Positions 25,605 through 35,173 are shown, counted from the stretch's first letter. The stretch is 64,000 bases of DNA from Bacillus sp. (in: firmicutes) (GCA_031180405.1 JAPSLU010000001.1:45280-109279), one strand, 5' to 3'. The notes: a model not told the origin generated them from the letters alone. A program made the numbers and translations.

Positions 25605-27147
25605 TCATTTTTCTATCCATTTGACGGTATTTTTCCGGACTTGCTCCAAAGTGCTCGCGAAAACTTCGAACAAAATATGAAAGATTTTGATAGCCTACAG
25701 TATGACATATATCATTTACTTTCATATTTGTGCGGTGGAGGAGGTCTTTTGCTAGTTCCATCCTTAGATTTTTAATATATTTATTGATTCCGCAACCCGT
25801 TTCTTGGATGAATATTTCACTTAAATATCCTGGAGATAAGTACACTTGTTCAGACAATAAATTCAAACTTAGATCTTTTTGATAATGTTCGTGTATATAT
25901 TGCTTTACAATTTGGATTACATGCTTAGGAGATTTTTTCTCTTCCTCTAATTTATTTGTGATCTCGTTTTGAACCGAAATCAATATCTCTTCTATATCAG
26001 AAAAATGATGGCAGGAATAGATAGCCTCCATTGTTTTATTAATTGTTCTCTTATCATAAAAGGGTAGATGGTTCACTAGCATTTGTAATAATTTTGAAAA
26101 TAAAAACCGCACATATATATGGGATACTTCTAGATTTGAACGGTACTTTTCGAACAAATGATTCATATTTTGCTTAAAACTAACGATATCTGCAAACTTA
26201 ATGGCATTTTGTATAGCCTGTAGAAGGTCATCATCTGTTACAGAAAATTCAATGCTTTCTGATGATGTTTTATCTTTAGAATAATTATAGGTGCCAGAAT
26301 AAAAAAATCGGTCCTCAATATCCTTTTCCATCTTCTCATATAATTCAGGCATGTCACTAGGTGAAGAGAGTTCAGTACTGATCGAAATAAGACAGTTTAT
26401 ACCATATTCTACGTGAACTTGTTTTTGAATTCCTGTTGCAATCTTCTTAGTATGAAAGATGGTTTCTTTATTGTCCTTTACCAACAATAAAATCTGAAAA
26501 GGATTTAGATCAATAAAATCGCAAGAAAAGTTTGAAATCGCTTTTTCGATTTGTTGGTAAAAGAAAAGAGTGTCTTTTTCTTTAGGGAGTCGATCGAAAA
26601 ATGGTTTATCAAACTGCATTAAAATCATGTGAGAATAATCATTTAAAAAGGCGAAATTAATGGAAGGGTATTCATTTTTGAGTTTATCCAATGGAGCCTT
26701 ATTTATAAGGCGATTAAGGATATGGGTTTTAAGAAGCTCTGTATTTGCTTCTTTTTGTGCTAGTTCCTTTTCCCTGTTTTTAATAGTCTGTATAACTGAA
26801 CAAAGGGTATTTTGAAATTCATCAGGTTTTACTGGTTTCAGGATATAGTCAACGGCTCGTAATGAAAGAGCTTTTTTAATGTAGTCAAAATCATCATGTC
26901 CAGAAAAAAAGATGGTTTGAATAGTAGGAAACAGTTCTCTAGCTTTTGTAGCTAATTCAATCCCATCTATAAATGGCATTTTAATATCTGTGAATAGAAT
27001 ATTAATAGGCTGTTTCATTAACTGAGTAAGAGCCTCTTTTCCATTGTTTGCTTCAATTATTTCAAGTTGAAAACGGTATTTATTTAGGAGAAAACGAATG
27101 ACGTTTCGTTCGTCTTTTTCGTCATCTACTATTAAGATTCGATACAT
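25591..27147 (-). CDS. Response regulator with AraC DNA-binding domain, YesN type (second pair)
   Basis: This 518-residue protein has a receiver domain (VDDEKDERN, phospho-acceptor Asp54 in LFTDIKMPFIDG, Lys in ILKPVKPDE), a long linker region, and a C-terminal AraC double helix-turn-helix (LNLLSEQVYLSPGYLSEIF and ICHTVGYQNLSYFVRSFREH). GGAGGTAA precedes ATG 27147. It is transcribed away from the ABC importer genes at 27341 and probably activates them together with the GH8 gene. It shares architecture with the 3568-5193 regulator. Confidence 0.93.
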   Translation of the reverse strand: MYRILIVDDEKDERNVIRFLLNKYRFQLEIIEANNGKEALTQLMKQPINILFTDIKMPFIDGIELATKARELFPTIQTIFFSGHDDFDYIKKALSLRAVDYILKPVKPDEFQNTLCSVIQTIKNREKELAQKEANTELLKTHILNRLINKAPLDKLKNEYPSINFAFLNDYSHMILMQFDKPFFDRLPKEKDTLFFYQQIEKAISNFSCDFIDLNPFQILLLVKDNKETIFHTKKIATGIQKQVHVEYGINCLISISTELSSPSDMPELYEKMEKDIEDRFFYSGTYNYSKDKTSSESIEFSVTDDDLLQAIQNAIKFADIVSFKQNMNHLFEKYRSNLEVSHIYVRFLFSKLLQMLVNHLPFYDKRTINKTMEAIYSCHHFSDIEEILISVQNEITNKLEEEKKSPKHVIQIVKQYIHEHYQKDLSLNLLSEQVYLSPGYLSEIFIQETGCGINKYIKNLRMELAKDLLHRTNMKVNDICHTVGYQNLSYFVRSFREHFGASPEKYRQMDRKMNEKP

Positions 27148-27237
27148 AGCTTTACCTCCAAATATAATACAAATTAATTATATCATTGAGGTTTTTTAAA
27201 AAAACAATTGGAGATAAATATTCCGTAAAAAAGTACA

Positions 27238-27251
27238 TGAAAACGGTTTAT
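27238..27251 (+). promoter_or_regulatory. Candidate catabolite-response element upstream of importer
   Basis: TGAAAACGGTTTAT matches the CcpA consensus TGWAANCGNTNWCA at 12 of 14 positions. It lies about 90 bp upstream of the binding-protein start, where CcpA would repress the importer in the presence of glucose. Prediction only. Confidence 0.45.
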
Positions 27252-27340
27252 TTAATATTTTTGAAGAAAGCTAAAACAATTACACTAAAAGCATGCCAAA
27301 TGACATGGCCATAAAAAAAGGATATACGAGGGGGAGAACG

Positions 27341-29029
27341 ATGAAGAGTAACTCATTATTTAAGCGGATTACCATGCTATCTATGGGGTCTATTATGACA
27401 TTTTCTTTAGTGGCATGTGTAGAAAAAGAGCCATCAAATGCTGCAGATACTGCATCAGAGAACGGAGAAATAATTATTAAAATGGGCCGAGTCACGTCAG
27501 CTAATCCAAAATTACCTGAAGGTGATACTTATGAGGATAATGCCTATACCCGTCTTGTTGAAGAGAAATTAGGCGCGAAAATAGAAAATGCTTTTGAAGG
27601 TGAAGGAGAAGATTATACAAGACAGGTTGCACTTGCTATCTCTTCTGGAGAACTACCTGATATGATGCGAGTTGATTCAAGAGAAGAATTGAAAGAGTTA
27701 GTTGAAAATGACTTAATAGCAGATCTGACAGATGTTTATGATAATAATGCAAGCGATTACATTAAGGAGATATATGATTCTTATGATGGACGAAGCTTAG
27801 AAGATGCATCATTCGACGGAAGACTTATGGCGCTTCCTGCGACAATTGGGGATGAAGCTCCTAATATGATCTGGATAAGAAAAGACTGGACGGAAAAGTT
27901 AGGACTAGAAATTGATAGTGATGGCGACCGTCTCATTACAATAGATGAACTAGAAAAAACGGCGAAGGCTTTCATCGAAAATGATCCTGGCGAAACGGGC
28001 AATCCTATCGGTATCCCAATGGCTTACTGGTTAAACTCCGGAAGCTATGGAGGCTCTACACTAAATATGACATCTATTGCTGGAATATTTAATGCTTATC
28101 CTCGATTTTGGCTTGAAGATGAAAATGGAAATATCACGAATGGCTCAATTACAGAGGGAACAAAGCAAGCACTAGGGGTCTTATCAAATTGGTATAAGGA
28201 AGGGATACTTGATCCACAGTTTGGAACTAGAACATGGGATGACATAATGGCGCTTGTTACAAACGGACAGACAGGTATTGTTACTGGTCCATGGCATATT
28301 CCGGATTGGGGATTATCAACAGTAAGAGAAATGGATAAAAATGCTAATTTTGAAGCTTATACATTAGAAGATGAAAATGGAAAAGTAAACGTAGCACACA
28401 CGAACCCAACTGGAGCTTTCATTGTTGTCAGAAAAGACTATAAACATCCAGAACTAGCCATTGAGATTTTGAATCTTTTCTATGATGAACTAGCAAATTC
28501 GAAAGACTTAGAAACTGATTATCCAGAGGTTGCAGAATACAAAGCACTTGGTGTTGATGGTTCAACGAGGCCTTTTAATATCGAAGTGTTAAAATCTGAT
28601 AATTTATTATTTGACTACTCAAATATAATGGGTGCAGTTAGCGGTGAAATTAAGATGGAAGAAATCGCTTCATCTGAAGCAAGAGATGCAGCAACTAGTA
28701 TTATGAAATATACCGAAAATCCTAATGAAGCTGAAACGGCAGATTGGTCAAAATACCACTCTCGAGTAAAGGGAATGGGTTTAATCGACAAATTGACGAA
28801 AGAGAATAAATTCAATTGGGTAACTCCAGTGTACTTTGGAAATACGGAGACGTTGGAGAAAAAAGGTGCGAACCTTCTTAAATTAGAAGAAGAAGACTTC
28901 ATAAAAATTGTAACAGGTGCAGAGCCTCTTGATTATTTTGATACCTTTGTATCAAAGTGGAGAAGTCAAGGTGGAGATGAAATTATAAAAGAAATCGAAG
29001 CAAATCTTGCTGAAGAGAGTAAGGAATAA
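27341..29029 (+). CDS. Oligosaccharide-binding lipoprotein (LplA/LipO type)
   Basis: This 562-residue solute-binding protein is of the large type paired with LplB/YtcP permeases. ATG 27341 follows GAGGGGGAGAAC; an upstream in-frame start at 27293 would spoil the signal peptide. The signal peptide ends in a SLVAC lipobox with Cys at about residue 26. Later motifs are LPATIGDEAPNMIWIRKDW, LGVLSNWYKEGILDPQFG and HTNPTGAFIVVRKDYKHPE. It binds its sugar outside the membrane for the two permeases downstream. No ATPase gene is present, so the importer probably uses a shared MsmX-type ATPase. Xylan-derived aldouronates are a plausible ligand because of the adjacent GH8 gene. Confidence 0.92.
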   Translation: MKSNSLFKRITMLSMGSIMTFSLVACVEKEPSNAADTASENGEIIIKMGRVTSANPKLPEGDTYEDNAYTRLVEEKLGAKIENAFEGEGEDYTRQVALAISSGELPDMMRVDSREELKELVENDLIADLTDVYDNNASDYIKEIYDSYDGRSLEDASFDGRLMALPATIGDEAPNMIWIRKDWTEKLGLEIDSDGDRLITIDELEKTAKAFIENDPGETGNPIGIPMAYWLNSGSYGGSTLNMTSIAGIFNAYPRFWLEDENGNITNGSITEGTKQALGVLSNWYKEGILDPQFGTRTWDDIMALVTNGQTGIVTGPWHIPDWGLSTVREMDKNANFEAYTLEDENGKVNVAHTNPTGAFIVVRKDYKHPELAIEILNLFYDELANSKDLETDYPEVAEYKALGVDGSTRPFNIEVLKSDNLLFDYSNIMGAVSGEIKMEEIASSEARDAATSIMKYTENPNEAETADWSKYHSRVKGMGLIDKLTKENKFNWVTPVYFGNTETLEKKGANLLKLEEEDFIKIVTGAEPLDYFDTFVSKWRSQGGDEIIKEIEANLAEESKE

Positions 29030-29057
29030 TGAATAGGGCTTCGCAGCCCTTATTCAT
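29028..29057 (+). promoter_or_regulatory. Intercistronic hairpin after binding-protein gene
   Basis: AATGAATAGGGCT pairs with AGCCCTTATTCAT (one bulge) around TCGC. No T run follows. Such hairpins often protect the binding-protein message, making it more abundant than that of the permeases. Confidence 0.6.
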
Positions 29058-29091
29058 AAGATCAGAAAGTATAAATTTCTGTACTTAGTTT

Positions 29092-29217
29092 TGGTGTCTA
29101 GCTCCAGGCGCCATCGGCTCTAGGATCTAGTCGAGTGGGATTAGAAGATAAAGAACAATCTTCTATTCCTACTCGCCTTATGCTTGTCGCTGACTGCCTA
29201 GCGCCATGCGCTTTTCG
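29092..29217. repeat. Interspersed Bacillus-type TGTCTAGCTCCAG repeat
   Basis: The segment runs from GGTGTCTAGCTCCAGGCGCC to GACTGCCTAGCGCCATGCGC and is noticeably GC-richer than its surroundings. This family of short, non-coding, often partly palindromic repeats is common between genes in Bacillus genomes. It has landed inside an operon, between the binding-protein and permease genes. Shorter remnants occur at 37205-37236 and 53110-53130. Confidence 0.65.
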
Positions 29218-29239
29218 TATTAAGGAGGGAAAATCTTTT

Positions 29240-30202
29240 ATGAAACAGATAGAGCATGCAAGTATTCAAAAAGGATCAAGTATAGAGCACATCTATCAAA
29301 AGAAAAAGGGAAGAAAATTCACTAAAATAGAAGCTTCGTATCATCTTATGCTATTGCCGGGGATGATCTTTCTATTCATTTTTAGCTATATCCCAATGTT
29401 TGGAATCATCATGGCATTTCAGGATTATATTCCGGCAAAAGGAATGCTAGGTTCTGAGTTTGTTGGATTTGATCATTTTACTTATATGTTCTCATTGCCG
29501 GATATCGGACAAATATTTACCAATACCGTTGTAATTGCTCTAGGAAAAATCATCTTAGGGACATTAATGGCAATTGTATTCTCCATTTTATTAAATGAAG
29601 TTCGTCTTAAACTCTTAAAAAAGTCAATTCAAACAGTTGTCTATCTACCTCATTTTCTTTCATGGGTTGTATTGTCAGCTGTAGTGTTAAATATGTTTAA
29701 TCTAGATGGAACGGTGAATCAAATACTATCATTTTTTGGATTCGAGAAACTGAACTTTCTTGGTAGCAACAAGCTATTTCAACCGTTAATTATAGGTACG
29801 GATGTTTGGAAGGAATTCGGATTTAATTCTATTGTCTATTTAGCAGCAATAACGGCAGTAGACCCAGGACTTCATGAAGCAGCTGGAATTGATGGTGCGA
29901 GTTGGTGGAAGAGGATTTGGCACATAACACTTCCAGGTATGCTGCCTATCATCCTACTATTAGCCATTTTAAGCCTTCCTAACATTTTGAATGCAGGTTT
30001 CGATCAAATTTACAACCTTTATTCACCTATGGTTTATGAGACAGGAGATATTTTAGATACCTATGTATACCGAATAGGACTACTAGGCCGTGAATATAGT
30101 TTTGGGACAGCAGTAGGTTTGTTTAAATCTTTAATAGGATTAGTTTTAATATTATCAGCTAACAATGCCGCTAAAAAGTATACAGATCGAAAGCTATTCT
30201 AA
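29240..30202 (+). CDS. ABC transporter permease, LplB type
   Basis: This is a 320-residue inner-membrane permease with about six helices. ATG 29240 follows TAAGGAGGG; the frame is open upstream through the repeat at 29092-29217 but that stretch does not look coding. The family signature FSYIPMFGIIMAFQDYIPAKG and the ATPase-coupling loop EAAGIDGASWWKRIWHITLP are clear. It pairs with the next gene to form the channel of the oligosaccharide importer. Confidence 0.93.
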   Translation: MKQIEHASIQKGSSIEHIYQKKKGRKFTKIEASYHLMLLPGMIFLFIFSYIPMFGIIMAFQDYIPAKGMLGSEFVGFDHFTYMFSLPDIGQIFTNTVVIALGKIILGTLMAIVFSILLNEVRLKLLKKSIQTVVYLPHFLSWVVLSAVVLNMFNLDGTVNQILSFFGFEKLNFLGSNKLFQPLIIGTDVWKEFGFNSIVYLAAITAVDPGLHEAAGIDGASWWKRIWHITLPGMLPIILLLAILSLPNILNAGFDQIYNLYSPMVYETGDILDTYVYRIGLLGREYSFGTAVGLFKSLIGLVLILSANNAAKKYTDRKLF

Positions 30203-30217
30203 GGAGGTAGAGGAATT

Positions 30218-31111
30218 GTGGTACAGAATAAGAGTTTTTCCGGACGATTAGGAAAGGTTACTATATATACAATCGTCATTTTTTTGGGCCTAATCTGTCT
30301 CCTGCCATTGTGGAATATTCTTGCAATTTCCTTTAGTAGTAGTGAGGCAGTTGCGGCAAATGCTGTCGGTTTAACACCTATAAATTTTACGACAAAAGCT
30401 TATACTATGATTATGGAGGATGGACAATTTTGGCGCTCATTTTCTATATCCATTCAACGAGTCATACTTTCACTTATTATTAATATGATCATAATTGTCT
30501 TAATGGCATATCCACTCTCTAAAACTAAAAGAAATTTTAGAGGTAGAAACATATATATGAATCTTATTATTTTTGCGATGTTGTTTAATGGGGGCATGAT
30601 TCCTACCTATTTAGTCGTGAAAAATTTAGATCTCCTTAATACAATATGGTCCTTGGTTTTACCTGGAGCGGTACAGATCTTTAGCATCATTCTAGTGATG
30701 AATTTCTTCATAGGTGTACCAAAATCTTTAGAAGAAGCAGCCATTATGGACGGAGCTAATCCTTGGCAAATATTGATGAAGGTCTATATACCCATCTCCC
30801 TACCTGCACTTGCTACGGTTGCCTTATTTAGTATCGTTGGAAATTGGAATGACTTCTTTTCAGGCTTAATTTATATGACGAAAGTAAGTAATTACCCATT
30901 AATGACATATATTCAGTCATTATCAATTGATATACAAGATATGTTAAAAGCAGGAGCTAACTCCAGTCAATTGGAAAATATGGTGGAAGTTTCTAATAGA
31001 AATCTAAATGCTGCCAAAATCGTCATTTCAACTATTCCTTTATTATTAATCTATCCTATGTTACAGAAATACTTTATAACAGGTATTGTTGTAGGCTCAG
31101 TGAAAGAATAG
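30218..31111 (+). CDS. ABC transporter permease, YtcP type
   Basis: This 297-residue permease with six helices begins at GTG 30218, preceded by AAGGAGGTAGAGG. It has the MalG-like coupling loop EEAAIMDGANPWQILMKVYIPIS and the YtcP-type LFNGGMIPTYLVVKNL. It is the second channel subunit of the LplA/LplB/YtcP-type importer; its start lies 15 bp after the partner's stop. A terminator follows at 31178. Confidence 0.93.
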   Translation: MVQNKSFSGRLGKVTIYTIVIFLGLICLLPLWNILAISFSSSEAVAANAVGLTPINFTTKAYTMIMEDGQFWRSFSISIQRVILSLIINMIIIVLMAYPLSKTKRNFRGRNIYMNLIIFAMLFNGGMIPTYLVVKNLDLLNTIWSLVLPGAVQIFSIILVMNFFIGVPKSLEEAAIMDGANPWQILMKVYIPISLPALATVALFSIVGNWNDFFSGLIYMTKVSNYPLMTYIQSLSIDIQDMLKAGANSSQLENMVEVSNRNLNAAKIVISTIPLLLIYPMLQKYFITGIVVGSVKE

Positions 31112-31177
31112 CAGTTGTGTAGCACTACATCATTGATGGAGTGGGTCAAATGAATTTAACCTAGAAATAGAAACTTA

Positions 31178-31209
31178 GGGACAGGGTTTAGCACCTTGTC
31201 CCAATTTTT
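31178..31209 (+). terminator. Terminator of the ABC importer operon
   Basis: GGGACAGGG pairs with CCTTGTCCC (one mismatch) around TTTAGCA, followed by AATTTTTA. Confidence 0.82.
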
Positions 31210-31337
31210 ATGTACTGGTGAACTTTTTTTGATAACTTTTTCTTATCTCAGCTCATTAAATAATCATAATATCCTTATATTCATTTTAAACTACAATGAA
31301 AGTAAAGGTTAGAAATCATATTCAAGGGGGAGATGGA

Positions 31338-32108
31338 ATGGACATCAAAAAAGATGTGAAAAAACAATTCGGTCGCAGTGCTGAAGAGTATGTTAAAAGC
31401 GACATACACAGTAAAGGGGCTGATTTGAGAAAATTAGTGGAAATCGCTCGTGCAACAGGTAAAGAGGAGGTTCTTGACGTAGCCACAGGGGGAGGACATA
31501 CGGCAAACGCTCTAGCACCCTTTGTACAAAAGGTAACAGCCATGGATTTAACACCTAAAATGCTATTAGCTGCTGAAAAGTTTATATCAGGAAATGGCCA
31601 TTCTAATGTTGTGTTTGTAGAAGGTGATGCAGAAAAAATGCCTTTTCAAAATGAAACGTTTGATATCGTTTCATGTCGGATTGCTCCACACCATTTTCCA
31701 AACATTGAACATTTTATAAGTGAAGTATATCGCGTGTTAAAACAAGGAGGGCAATTCTTATTGGATGATAACGTCGCTCCTGAAAACGATGAATTCGATC
31801 TATTTTATAATCATATTGAAAAAACGAGAGACTATAGTCATTATCGAGCATGGAAAAAGACAGAGTGGCTTCAAATGTTAGAATTAAGCGGTTTTGAAAC
31901 ACAAGAGTTTTATCGCTTCGAGAAACGATTTGAGTTTGAAAGCTGGTGCCATCGAATGCATATGTCAGATGCAGAGATAAAGGACTTAAGCGATTTGATG
32001 CTTAATGCTTCAGAACAGGTGAAAAATAAATTTCATATACAAATGAAAGATAATAAGGTCATAGCTTTTCATGGAGAAGCGATATTGTTAAAGTCTGTAA
32101 AAAGGTGA
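31338..32108 (+). CDS. Class I SAM-dependent methyltransferase
   Basis: This 256-residue cytoplasmic protein is of the UbiE/Methyltransf_11 type. ATG 31338 follows AAGGGGGA at 6-nt spacing; an upstream in-frame ATG at 31296 lacks one. SAM-binding motif I is VLDVATGGGHTANAL, motif II is MDLTPKML, and VEGDAEKMPF and VLKQGGQFLLDDN follow. It is a single gene between two terminators. The methyl acceptor is unknown. Confidence 0.9.
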   Translation: MDIKKDVKKQFGRSAEEYVKSDIHSKGADLRKLVEIARATGKEEVLDVATGGGHTANALAPFVQKVTAMDLTPKMLLAAEKFISGNGHSNVVFVEGDAEKMPFQNETFDIVSCRIAPHHFPNIEHFISEVYRVLKQGGQFLLDDNVAPENDEFDLFYNHIEKTRDYSHYRAWKKTEWLQMLELSGFETQEFYRFEKRFEFESWCHRMHMSDAEIKDLSDLMLNASEQVKNKFHIQMKDNKVIAFHGEAILLKSVKR

Positions 32109-32151
32109 AACTTCTATCAAACGGAATATTCCAGTTATTATTGATTACGAA

Positions 32152-32187
32152 AAAAAACGTCACCTTTTTAACGAGATGACGTTTTAC
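32152..32187. terminator. Bidirectional terminator between convergent genes
   Basis: AAAACGTCA pairs with TGACGTTTT, with A/T runs on both sides. It separates the methyltransferase and the convergent alarmone synthetase gene. Confidence 0.75.
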
Positions 32188-32206
32188 CTTTTCAATAAAA
32201 CATTAA

Positions 32207-32950
32207 TTACTTCTGTGTAAAAAATGACTCAATTAACGTCAAAGGAAGTTGAAATTGATGTTTATCAATTGTAAAAATTGAATCCTCTTTTTGCTGTTTA
32301 TCTGCCGCGTTCTTATAAGCGTTGATTTCACGATTAATTCGCTCCATTTTTTGATCAAGCTGAGTTGCCGCGGTCGCAGCATCTTTTAGTTCTTGTGTTA
32401 ATCTTTCAGGAATCTCTTTATTGTATTTGTAGTAAATTTTGTGTTCAAGGCTGGCCCAAAAGTCCATTGCAATGGTTCTAATTTGCACCTCAACATTTAC
32501 GAATTCTTCCCGATCAGACATAAAAATTGGTATTTCTAAAATCATGTGGAGACTTTGGTATCCGTTTGGTTTTGGGTTTCGGATATAGTCCTTAGATTCG
32601 ATGACTTTAATATCTTTTTGGTTTGAGAGCATTTTACTAATTTCATAAATGTCTGAAATAAAAGAGACGTTGATTCTGATTCCGGCAATGTCACGAACAT
32701 TTGACCTAATAGAGTCCAGTGAAAGAGGGCATCCTTTTTTTACGATTTTTTTAAAGATACTTTCAGGCGATTTTAAACGAGATTTTACATGTTCAATTGG
32801 ATTATAATCATGAATGTAGGTAAACTCATCCTTTAGAATATTTATCTTCGTATTTATTTCGTCTAATGCAAATTTGTAGGCCATCATAAACCTTGTCATC
32901 TCTATTTTAATTTTTTTTATATCATTAAGATCAAATTGTTCAGATATCAT
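32207..32950 (-). CDS. sasA: Small alarmone synthetase (YwaC/SasA/RelP type)
   Basis: This 247-residue single-domain RelA/SpoT synthetase transfers pyrophosphate from ATP to GTP or GDP to make (p)ppGpp. It lacks the hydrolase and TGS/ACT domains of full-length Rel. The order YKFALDEINTKINIL, HNPIEH-like YNPIEHVKSRLKSPESI, DIAGIRINVSFISDIY, KPNGYQSLH and VEVQIRTIAMDFWASLEHKI matches YwaC more closely than YjbM. The C-terminus is some 35 residues longer than YwaC. GGAGAGGA precedes ATG 32950. In Bacillus this enzyme is induced by cell-wall stress; it stands alone here. Confidence 0.9.
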   Translation of the reverse strand: MISEQFDLNDIKKIKIEMTRFMMAYKFALDEINTKINILKDEFTYIHDYNPIEHVKSRLKSPESIFKKIVKKGCPLSLDSIRSNVRDIAGIRINVSFISDIYEISKMLSNQKDIKVIESKDYIRNPKPNGYQSLHMILEIPIFMSDREEFVNVEVQIRTIAMDFWASLEHKIYYKYNKEIPERLTQELKDAATAATQLDQKMERINREINAYKNAADKQQKEDSIFTIDKHQFQLPLTLIESFFTQK

Positions 32951-33195
32951 GCAAAAATCCTCTCCGGTTGGAAATATACTATACTTTTTAAACCTCTAAT
33001 TAAAGAACATCTTCTAAATCAACAATCTTTTAGAAAGGCTGTTTTCGTAAACCTTGTTGCTATTATTAACTTGAAGGAAATAGCCCTGTATCAAGTCAAA
33101 AAGAACCAAACTTTTATACAGCATTGACATTATTATACCTTACTATTTCTATTAATTGATGTGAAGAAGATATGAACGAGGACTCTTGTAAGTGT

Positions 33196-33676
33196 TTAAT
33201 CCCCGATAAAGTCATATAATAAACGCCTGTTTTCCTGCCGTTTTACCACAACAAACATGGCATATAGTACACCATAAAAATACCTCTCAAATGTAGAACG
33301 TATTTTACTCGTTTTTTTCATAAAAACAGTTTGTTTAAAGGCAAACAATTACTGTTCCTATCACATCATTTAGACTTTGCTCTATCTTCGTTTTTTTATG
33401 AACAATTAAAACGCGTTTCCAAAGGTTAGAAATTTCTACTGGGGATAGAAAAGGTTTTGCTGCTTGGACAAATTCCCCATGAACTGATTCAGGTAAGAAA
33501 CTCGTATCAAACTGATCATTATTGTTGTTTTTATCGGCCTTTTTTTGATGGCATTTCTCACGCTTTTCCGGCGCTCTTACGTTATTAGGTATATTTTTTT
33601 TATTCTCACAGAGTGAGCTTTGCTTATTCACTGCTTTATTAGGGGTGACAGATACGGTGACATCGTGGGGTGACAT
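33196..33676 (-). pseudogene. Frameshifted gene of an uncharacterised Bacillus family
   Basis: The minus-strand frame from ATG 33676 codes 113 residues (a charged, low-complexity N-terminal part, then LPESVHGEFVQAAKPFLSPV and EISNLWKRVLIVHKKTKIEQ) and stops at 33335. Immediately beyond, in another frame, the sequence continues sensibly: FKQTVFMKKTSKIRSTFERY, then FYGVLYAMFVVVKR, to a stop at 33196. I recall a Bacillus HTH-type protein family with a similar order of parts (LPxxV..F, W or Y-containing helix, A-x-FKQ, YFYGV), so one indel near 33340 probably broke the gene. No upstream HTH domain is visible. It could also be a sequencing error. Confidence 0.6.
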
Positions 33677-33732
33677 AGTATTTTTTAGCTGATCAATACT
33701 TTGGAAGGATCAAGTTTTGCAAAAACATCATA

Positions 33733-33783
33733 GAAAAAACCTTCTGTTTAGTCAGTATGTGTTTCATACATCTAAACAGAAGG
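33733..33783 (-). terminator. Terminator of the AI-2E family gene
   Basis: CCTTCTGTTTAG pairs perfectly with CTAAACAGAAGG, with a run of six T on the minus strand. Confidence 0.88.
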
Positions 33784-33804
33784 GAAATGGTTTTAATGTT
33801 CATA

Positions 33805-34839
33805 TTATATTTTTTTCATACCTATCTTAATAAACCCGGCTTTATAGAATGCTTGTAGAATAATGATTATGGCTGGACCAACGATCAATCCCAGGATACC
33901 TATTAATTCAAATCCTATATACATACTAATTAAAGCGGAGAGTGCACTGATCCCAATGCTAGCACCTAGAATTTTTGGTTCAATTACTCTTCGGACGATA
34001 GTTATAACAGCAAATAGGATAAATAAGCCAATGGCAAGTTGTGTGTTGCCAAATACAATATTGTATAATGCCCAGGGAACTAAGAAGGAACCAGCCCCTA
34101 AAATGGGTAAAATATCTACTAAAACAACGAGAAGCGATAAAATAAAAGCGTATTTTACATTTAGAATAAGCAGTCCAACGAAGGACAAGATAAATGTAAT
34201 GAAACAGAAGATGATCTGTGCTTTAAAAAATCCTAAAAATGCTTTTAATAATTGATTAACTACCAAATCAATTTTTTCTTTAGTGGAATCTGAAAAAAAA
34301 CTTAGTGCTTTCGTTTGAATTTTAGGTAGGTCAATGCAGAATAAAAAGATTGCAACTAAATAAATAATTGTATGAACTAAAATTAACGGGATAGATGCAA
34401 TAAAATCAAATAAATTTTTCGTAATCGATGTGGCTAAGCCTAACGTAAAGTTCTTTAGAGAATCGATACCTTGTTGTATAGTTGAAAGATATTCATTTGG
34501 TATTTGAAAATAATAGCCTTTAAAATGCTCAATTAACTGTTGGGTTTTATCTGCAAAAGGATAAAAATATTCCGGGAAATTTTTTGTTACTTCTAATAAT
34601 TGAATAACCAATGTTGTTGCAATCCAATATCCGCTTAATCCGAATATTAAAAGAAACAAAATAAATACAAAGGTTACACTTAGCTGGCGTTTTAATTTTA
34701 ATGTTCGAATTCCAAACTGAACGGCAGGTTCTAATAAAATAGCTGTTATTAGTGCTAAAATAATGGGAATACAGTATGGGATTAAGAATATAATGATGCC
34801 TATCGTTAGGACAAGCAAAATAATTTTTTTGTAAGACAT
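33805..34839 (-). CDS. AI-2E family membrane protein, YtvI-like
   Basis: This 344-residue polytopic membrane protein starts at ATG 34839, preceded by GAGGTG; the frame opens a little earlier at a TTG without its own site. About eight helices are seen, with the AI-2E (UPF0118) features: a paired N-terminal hairpin, LLVVLVDILPILGAGSFLVPWALY and GASIGISALSALISMYIGFE. Bacillus YtvI proteins of this length are sporulation-associated, which supports an endospore former. The transported substrate, if any, is unknown. Confidence 0.88.
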   Translation of the reverse strand: MSYKKIILLVLTIGIIIFLIPYCIPIILALITAILLEPAVQFGIRTLKLKRQLSVTFVFILFLLIFGLSGYWIATTLVIQLLEVTKNFPEYFYPFADKTQQLIEHFKGYYFQIPNEYLSTIQQGIDSLKNFTLGLATSITKNLFDFIASIPLILVHTIIYLVAIFLFCIDLPKIQTKALSFFSDSTKEKIDLVVNQLLKAFLGFFKAQIIFCFITFILSFVGLLILNVKYAFILSLLVVLVDILPILGAGSFLVPWALYNIVFGNTQLAIGLFILFAVITIVRRVIEPKILGASIGISALSALISMYIGFELIGILGLIVGPAIIIILQAFYKAGFIKIGMKKI

Positions 34840-34854
34840 TGTGCACCTCAAAAT

Positions 34855-35173
34855 TCACCCTGATTTTTGTGAAATTCCTTTTATTTATATTATATACTCT
34901 CGTGTGATTTTCTCCTATCATTTGATATCAAATTTTATTTTTATAGTATAAGTAATAAATAGGATGAAATAATAGAATTGTACAATAGCCTATATGATAA
35001 ATTAGGAAACAAAATGAAGAAATAAACATAGCTTGTTAGCTAAAACTATATTAAAATGCATTTACAATCTCTCTGGAATATTAAGGTACGCCTACACCTC
35101 TTTACTTTACAATAAAAATCTAATAGAATAATTGAATGACTTTTAATTTGAAATTAATCAAGAGGTGAAAATA
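34855..35173. other. Divergent intergenic region, no gene seen
   Basis: This AT-rich 320-bp region separates the divergent ytvI-like and LTA-synthase-like genes and must carry both promoters. All frames are closed and no repeat or RNA element was recognised. Confidence 0.55.
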
